Shown in pieces: positions 62,502 to 64,000 of a stretch of 64,000 nucleotides of DNA; positions within the stretch are counted from its first letter, which is position 1, and each line of letters opens with the position of its first letter. A program made the translations under genes and the position numbers. Location: positions 59,068 to 123,067 of the forward strand of contig CAYLOT010000003.1 of assembly GCA_964385405.1 (NCBI GenBank), in the 5' to 3' direction. The stretch is from CAIZGX01 sp964385405. Lineage in GTDB: Bacteria > Bacteroidota > Bacteroidia > Flavobacteriales_D > Sanyastnellaceae. The notes under the pieces were generated by a model. That model was not told the origin of the DNA and did not search any database. It worked only from the letters and a program-made list of their open reading frames with translations.

Positions 62502-63470
62502 CTAGGATTCTGAAAAAAGTAAATTACACCCCCGAATTTCAGCATTATTCATTCTTCCGGTTATTTCGAAGGTCCCATTTTCATGAACAATTCCCACATC
62601 TTCCGTTGCTATAAAAGAACACGAATTTTGATTCGCTAAGTCAACAATATTCAAGGCACCGCGTTTACCTGAAGGAAGTAGCGTCAGTGGATCTTGGATA
62701 TCTCGGCATACCACTTTCATCCAAGGCGGACAATGGAAGATTCCTTTGCCCTTGGAATAGGCCTGAGAAAATAGTTCAGTCATACCGTATTCACTGTGAA
62801 TTTCATCTAGGTCAAATGCCTTAGATAATAAGGCGTGCAGCTGACTGCGAGTAAGTTCTTCCCGTCTTCCCTTCATTCCTCCAGTTTCCATGATTGAAGT
62901 GAATTTCAATGACATTGGAAACCTTTCGGAAAAGTCAAGTAGGGCGAAGGACACACCAAGCAGTAGTGTTTTGATTCCGTTTGTTTCGTTTGCAGTTATT
63001 TGATTTTTTAAGCCTGTGAAGTCATTTAAATAAAAACCAGATGTTTCGTGTGCAAAGGGCAACAAGGCATTTGTCATGTATACCAACGAAGAGTTGTTGC
63101 GTTCTAAATACGAGGGTAGCAATGCCAAAATACAAACCTCCTTCAGCGGAGTATCAAGATAATTTTTAAAAGCTGGGAAGAAAGATTGCTCATAAAGTGA
63201 AAGGTCATTCACGAAGTGCTGACTGCGATTTCCACTCGTTCCGCTGCTTTCAAAGGTATGTACAACGGGTTTGTCTTGACAAACTCGGTGTGTTTTGAAA
63301 AACGAAATGGGTAAGAATGGAATTTCTTCCCAACGATGAATGGAGTATGTATCCTTCTTCAGTGCGTCACAGAATTTTCCGTAAACAGATGTTTTTAGCA
63401 GTTGGTTTTGAAAAGTTGAAAGCGCAAAGGAATTAAAATTTTCGGAAGTGGTTTTCGTAAAATCAATCAT
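62502..63470 (-). CDS. LuxE-like acyl-protein synthetase/adenylate-forming enzyme
   Basis: A 322-residue member of the adenylate-forming superfamily. ATP motif 'FESSGTSGNRSQHFV', 'EIHSEYGMTELFSQAYS' and 'GTFEITGRMNNAEIRGCNL' match the SSGTSG, YGxTE and GR motifs. The LuxE family activates fatty acids and passes them to a Cys in the enzyme; here the role is unknown as no luxCDAB or fatty-acid reductase is nearby. Start set at 63470 (MIDFTKTTSENF) since this matches the usual start of Bacteroidota homologues; an ATG at 63494 is also possible. Divergent from the last gene. Confidence 0.8.
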   Translation of the reverse strand: MIDFTKTTSENFNSFALSTFQNQLLKTSVYGKFCDALKKDTYSIHRWEEIPFLPISFFKTHRVCQDKPVVHTFESSGTSGNRSQHFVNDLSLYEQSFFPAFKNYLDTPLKEVCILALLPSYLERNNSSLVYMTNALLPFAHETSGFYLNDFTGLKNQITANETNGIKTLLLGVSFALLDFSERFPMSLKFTSIMETGGMKGRREELTRSQLHALLSKAFDLDEIHSEYGMTELFSQAYSKGKGIFHCPPWMKVVCRDIQDPLTLLPSGKRGALNIVDLANQNSCSFIATEDVGIVHENGTFEITGRMNNAEIRGCNLLFSES

Positions 63471-63498
63471 GTGCTTCTCTGTTTTACCTTTCATTCGC

Positions 63499-63506
63499 TA
63501 TCTTTA
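63499..63506 (+). promoter_or_regulatory. Candidate -7 element for the final lipoprotein
   Basis: TATCTTTA, one mismatch to TAnnTTTG, ending five bases before the ATG at 63512. The same spacing is seen at gpsA, pssA and dinB. Confidence 0.4.
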
Positions 63507-63511
63507 CAAAG

Positions 63512-64000
63512 ATGCGAAAGAATGATATACCTCTTTTTGTTTTCCTAGCTTTAGTTTTAGTTAGCTGTTTGAAGGTAGAGACTTATCCAGATGTTCCAAG
63601 CGTAGAAGCTGTGGGAATGCGGATAAGCAATGACAGCGCTTTTTTACAAGTGGATTTTATTGATGGTGACGGAAATGTAGGACTTGGTCAAGAGGATACT
63701 TCAGGTGTCTTTGGTAACTGCGATACGCGCTATAATCTATTTTGTGTTTATGAAGAATTGCGAAATGGCATTTGGGTGCAAGTAAGCGAAGATCCGTGTT
63801 TAAATCCTAATGCAGTCCCCTTTTACTACCGTGTGCCTTGGGCCTCTCCGCCCGGTCAAAATAAAACCCAAAAAGGTACCATTACCGTACAGATGTATCC
63901 AGGCTATTATTTAGCCAGCGGATTTGATACCTGTAGATTCGCGGTAAGCATTTGTGATCGTGATTTGAATTTCTCGAACACAATGTATTCACCTATTTAT
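63512..64000 (+). CDS. Lipoprotein of unknown function, incomplete at the right edge
   Basis: ATG at 63512 opens a frame that runs 163 codons to the window edge without a stop. The N-terminus 'MRKNDIPLFVFLALVLVSCLK' is a clear lipoprotein signal with lipobox LVSC (Cys19). The visible body has 'FLQVDFIDGDGNVGLGQEDTSG', a DGDG motif typical of Bacteroidota lipoproteins of unknown role, and several cysteines. It is divergent from the LuxE-like gene with about 40 bases between. Confidence 0.8.
   Translation, partial: MRKNDIPLFVFLALVLVSCLKVETYPDVPSVEAVGMRISNDSAFLQVDFIDGDGNVGLGQEDTSGVFGNCDTRYNLFCVYEELRNGIWVQVSEDPCLNPNAVPFYYRVPWASPPGQNKTQKGTITVQMYPGYYLASGFDTCRFAVSICDRDLNFSNTMYSPIY

Noticed and set aside
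62396..62614. Plus-strand 72-codon frame after tyrS
   Set aside because: It overlaps the LuxE-like gene on the opposite strand, and starts within the terminator region; no family recognised.
1..64000. tRNA, rRNA, CRISPR arrays, insertion sequences, phage genes
   Set aside because: No cloverleaf, rRNA, direct repeat/spacer or transposase pattern was seen; gaps between genes are all shorter than about 150 bases.

Overview
This window looks like a chromosomal segment of a Bacteroidota bacterium, most likely order Flavobacteriales; a Crocinitomicaceae/Cryomorphaceae-type genome is my guess, not proven. The evidence is several type IX secretion system (T9SS) genes (porV, porU, a porP/sprF homologue, gldJ), secreted proteins with type A and type B T9SS sorting domains, many lipoproteins, promoter -7 elements of the Bacteroidota type TAnnTTTG instead of TATAAT, and families typical of the phylum (DUF3108, DUF4292, DUF5686, DUF2723, LytS/LytTR systems with Reg_prop propellers). 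Coding density is very high: no gap between genes exceeds about 150 bases. I see no tRNA, rRNA, CRISPR array, insertion sequence or phage gene. This is housekeeping and envelope DNA, not a mobile island.

Layout. 1-2.3 kb: the tail of a T9SS cargo protein, a RidA-family deaminase and a convergent DUF3108 protein. 2.3-6.7 kb: a very large secreted protein (minus strand) with a complete-looking lysyl oxidase domain, dockerin-like, cohesin-like, PKD and MopE-type repeats and a T9SS tail. 6.8-16.7 kb: a long minus-strand run dinB-pabB-tilS-dsbD-DUF5686-pssA-purS-amidase with internal promoters. 16.7-20.9 kb: a small acidic lipoprotein, a giant Reg_prop sensor kinase and its LytTR regulator. 20.9-32.2 kb (plus): gpsA, a T9SS type B adhesin-like protein, enoyl-CoA hydratase, dut, a sugar-nucleotide transferase, a TPR lipoprotein, a DUF4292 lipoprotein and an EnvC-like protein lacking metalloprotease residues. 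32.2-35.7 kb (minus): RelA/SpoT, PcrB (archaeal-type lipid enzyme) and 3-hydroxyanthranilate dioxygenase.

35.8-42.6 kb (plus): an outer-membrane Wzi/RemB-like protein, then a cytochrome oxidase maturation and subunit cluster: heme farnesyltransferase, two subunit III paralogues with large insertions, subunit IV, an SCO copper chaperone with an overlapping SCO-like partner that lacks the copper motif, DUF420 and a small CxxC membrane protein. 42.6-51.2 kb (plus): TolC and its periplasmic adaptor (no permease beside them), tsaB, a degenerate Rieske-like protein, methylmalonyl-CoA epimerase, a huge DUF2723 membrane glycosyltransferase and a radical SAM/SPASM protein. 51.2-64 kb: ispF and porV-porU (minus), the porP/sprF homologue, gldJ, murF and tyrS (plus), a LuxE-like ligase (minus) and the start of a lipoprotein that runs off the end.

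How it fits together: PorU (sortase), PorV (shuttle) and GldJ belong to the T9SS/gliding machine that would export the three sorting-domain proteins seen here. The oxidase cluster builds a heme-copper terminal oxidase. Nothing here is a clear wholly new system. The best leads are the T9SS lysyl oxidase, the paired active/inactive SCO proteins with His-rich subunit III, the TyrRS without the first HIGH histidine, the degenerate EnvC and Rieske-like proteins, and a repeated promoter layout that implies very short or absent leaders.
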